This document shows positions 61,231 to 64,000 of a DNA stretch of 64,000 nt, piece by piece. A program made the translations under genes and the position numbers. The stretch is from Linderina pennispora (taxonomy: Eukaryota > Kickxellomycota > Kickxellomycetes > Kickxellales > Kickxellaceae), in contig NW_024468254.1 of NCBI RefSeq assembly GCF_002104995.1, positions 930,001 to 994,000 on the forward strand. Direction: 5' to 3'. The first letter of the stretch is position 1. The number at the start of each line of letters is the position of its first letter. The notes beneath the pieces were generated by a model. The model ran no database searches. It had not been told where the DNA came from and was given only the letters and a program-made list of their open reading frames with translations.

Positions 61231-63777
61231 ATGACAGAGGATAGCCAACACCAGCCATCTCAACCAGACAGTCCACAGCAAACACTTCAACCGAGTAGTC
61301 CGCAGCAAACACCTCGGCAGAGCAATACCCAAAAATCATTTCCTCTGGACAGCTTTGTTACTCCGACATGTAAACGGACATTGGCATCCTATACTTATGA
61401 GGGTATTTCGGCAACAACATTGGATCAGTCGCCGTATTTTCAAAGGAGATACCAGAACAAAGGTACGTGTGCATATATACACATAGCAGCAGGTACAAGG
61501 CAACAACCACATGAAGTCTAACCTAATAACTGTAACTCAACCGTTATAGATGCAGAGTCGAAAAAGGCGAGGCTCACCGGCGTGTTGGAGAACAGTCCAT
61601 TTGTTCAGAAGACAACAAACGCGACTGTCTTCTCCAACATGTCCATGGTCCAGTCGGATCACACGGCTGAGAGGGACACCGAGAGTATGGTGTTCGCCAA
61701 AGGTCGTGTGGTCGAGAATGAGGATAGCGTTTTCGAATTCTGCCGCCCACGCTCGGTGGCACTGCGTAGTGTTGCGAGCGACATCACTGCACATGTTTCA
61801 GCAGAGCTGGAGAACCGCCTTAGCGCTGGACCGGCCGGTGGTGCAGGGGGTGAGCCTATTCCTGCTGCCAGCTTGCCGAATTTGCAGCAGCACCAGCCGA
61901 GATATGCGACAAAGGACCCCCTGGAGGAAGTCAGCAACTGGCTTAGACTGCTGAAAAAAGGGAAGGTCGCTGAGACTAAAACGTATTTCCCGATTCAGCA
62001 ATTCTTACTGTTTTCCATGCGCGAGATCGACGGTCAAGTCGAAGACCGTCAGAAGGACCGTGATCTTGGCCGCCTGCTGCAAGACTATTGCCGAATCCTT
62101 CCCTTCAAGAACGTCGACACCGGTCCACAAGGCAAGGACGACCAGCGGCGTGTTGACATTGGCCTGTACGCACAGGGTGTCAGCGACGACTTCTCCTTTG
62201 ACAGCGTTGAGGTCCAGCAGGACATTGACTACAGCAGCACATTTGCTGTGATTGAAGTCAAGCCTGACAGTTTGGCTGCATCGGTCCGGCAGGCGCTTGC
62301 TCAATTGCTGCTTTACAGCAGAAACATATATGCGATGCAGCCAAATCGCCGCTTCATCTGGGGCATCACAATGTGCGGAAATGAGGTGCGCACATGTCTG
62401 TTTTCCAACGATGTCGTCTTTTCGTCCAGTGCCATCGACATAACAACAGCAGCTGGTCGTCGGCAGTTCGTCGAGCTTCTCGTCAACTTTTCGCTGTGCG
62501 AGGTTGATCAGCTGGGCTACGACCCAACGATCCGCTGGCGCCCTGAGCACAATTGCTGGGCCATCGAAGGTCCCGACACTGCGGGCAAGTCGTCGGGCAC
62601 CACAACAGTGAAAACGTACTACTCTGACAAGCAGCTCCTGTCCAGTGCGGACGAGCTCTTCGGTCGGCACAGGCGATGCTTTTTGGTGACAGACGAGAAA
62701 CCCACTGGCAACGGCATTGCACCCAAGTTCATTCTGAAGGATGCGTGGCCGGAGGCTGAGGAGGATCCTGCCCAGGACAAGCGGAGCGAAATCAGGTTCA
62801 TGCACCATATCGCTACAGAGTTGGCGCAGTCGGATGTCGAGGACCTAGTCTATCCCAAGCTCCATGCTGGCGACCGAGTCCACATCGATGCCAACGGCGA
62901 GGTCTTCGAGGACAATGTGAAGAACATACTGGGCTCGCTGTTTTCGCTGCGCAAACCAGATGGAGGCGCAATTCCGTTCCGCGTACACACGCGTGTCATC
63001 ATGGACAACATTGGAAAACCACTGAAGCACGTAGAGTCAGTGCACGAGCTCATAGTGGTTCTCGGTGACGCGATGCGCTGTCACTCGGAGATCCTGAAGC
63101 GGTGCAGCATCCTCCATCGTTGCATCACTGACAGCAACATCCTTGTAGTGCGTGAGGAAGGAAAGCCAGTGCGCGGGCTACTCATCGACTTTGACAGTGC
63201 CCTGGAGGTCGGACAGGTCCGAGCACCAGTACGCAGCGAGCAGACAGGTGCGCTCCCATATGCAAGCATCAACCGCTTGCTTGCGTCAGACGTCGAGCAG
63301 ACAGAGTTGGACGACTGGGAGTCGCTGGTCTACCTAATCTGCTGGTACGCAACGATTGGGATTTGCAGGGATAAGAAAGATAGGCGACACCCCGCGAGTA
63401 TGAGGGGCTTGGCAATCAGCAAGTGGCGAAACGGAACTCCTAAGGAAATCGGTGAAGCCAAGAGGAATAATTTGGACACTCTTAATTCTATCGGCGGTAA
63501 GATCATTGAATACTTCCACCTCGTCAAGGATATTGATGTCCTGCAAACCCTGGTGGAGGATATCTATATGGATTTGTTCCAAAATGCGAACCTGCGTAAG
63601 GATGGCACGTGCGATGGGAGTCGTTACAGAGGCTCGGAGCTTCAGATAAATAGAAAAATGGGTATAAAGCGTAACCCATTCAAGGAGCGCTTGGAGAAGA
63701 AGAGCGAGATCACCACAGCACTGTTGAAGACGATGACCGAAGCCTGGAAGAGCTCACGGAACATTTGCATTGCATAG
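61231..63777 (+). CDS. FunK1-like protein kinase, complete copy, HRD motif altered
   Basis: Exons 61231..61462 and 61550..63777 (87-nt intron, GTACGT...TATAG, phase 1), 819 residues. N-terminal Ser/Gln/Pro-rich 77-residue exon; then the FunK1 N-terminal region (YFPIQQFLLFSMREIDGQVE; KDDQRRVDIGLYAQGV; VIEVKPDSLAASVRQALAQL). Kinase part: FILKDAWPEA (beta-3 Lys), IPFRVHTRVIMDNIGKPLKH, catalytic loop LHRCITDSNILVV (residues 600-602 HRC in place of HRD) and magnesium loop LLIDFDSALE (DFD at 624-626), then LDDWESLVYLICWY. FunK1 kinases are expanded in some fungi, function largely unknown. Paralogue of the gene cut by the left edge, with the same intron phase and position. Confidence 0.9.
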
Positions 63778-64000
63778 TCTCAAGGCAACAAGTAAATATT
63801 TTCAATCACTTCATTTGTCACTATAAAACACACTACATCTACACTACGGCTGCAATTTAATAAGCAAGCGGCAATATAGCACTGTGGACCCAAAGTAAAA
63901 GGTGGCCGTCATATTGATATGCCTCAAAGGGTCTTCGAGTGATCATCGCATTTAGACAGCATGGGCATATCGCTAGTTTATAGGAAACACCAGCCAAATT
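63778..64000. other. Downstream flank, no gene seen
   Basis: 223 nt after the FunK1 stop, AT-rich, presumably 3' untranslated region and spacer. Confidence 0.5.

Overview
This is a stretch of a fungal nuclear genome. Genes carry short spliceosomal introns (roughly 75-120 nt, donors mostly GTAAGT/GTAAGA/GTAAGC, some with a CTAAC/CTAAAC branch site). The gene set is fungal: ATG15, SEC66, a KEX1-type carboxypeptidase, fungalysin, GATA and C2H2 regulators, and FunK1 kinases. GC-rich coding DNA, an SS18-like protein and FunK1 paralogues make me think of an early-diverging, zygomycete-grade fungus (for example Kickxellales). That placement is inference. No rRNA, tRNA, CRISPR, plasmid or viral feature was found.

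Layout. 0-7 kb: a FunK1-like kinase cut by the left edge, an SS18/SSXT-type chromatin protein, a leucine-rich-repeat protein and a serine-rich orphan. 8-15 kb: the vacuolar/autophagic lipase ATG15, a KEX1-like carboxypeptidase, the ER translocon subunit SEC66 and an orphan seven-helix receptor-like protein. 15-17.9 kb: an AT-rich, gene-poor island with a 361-bp-arm inverted repeat. 17.9-22.3 kb: two adjacent class IV aminotransferase-fold genes, one with the PLP lysine replaced, and a three-exon orphan. 22.3-29.9 kb: a GATA factor flanked by 2.6 kb and 4.0 kb of DNA without recognisable genes. 29.9-35.7 kb: a PXA/sorting-nexin-like protein, frataxin, GMP synthase and RTF2. 35.7-41 kb: a 3.9-kb non-coding stretch leading to a C2H2 factor with an internal tandem duplication. 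42-49.3 kb: an R3H-like protein, a small spliced candidate, an OCA-type pseudophosphatase, STRAP, ARP6 and an orphan. 49.6-56.5 kb: a secreted fungalysin and DNA polymerase eta, whose gene contains a 21-nt microexon. 58.6-64 kb: a fusion of an SPX domain with an ACT-type phosphoserine phosphatase, then a complete FunK1-like kinase paralogous to the one at the left edge.

Most genes are independent housekeeping or regulatory genes, not a functional cluster. Loose themes are chromatin (SS18-like, ARP6), genome maintenance (RTF2, polymerase eta) and vacuolar/secretory proteolysis and lipolysis (ATG15, KEX1-like, fungalysin). The most unusual item is the SPX-ACT-HAD fusion, which would couple inositol-pyrophosphate/phosphate sensing to serine synthesis. 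All functional statements rest on motif reading by eye; no database search was possible.
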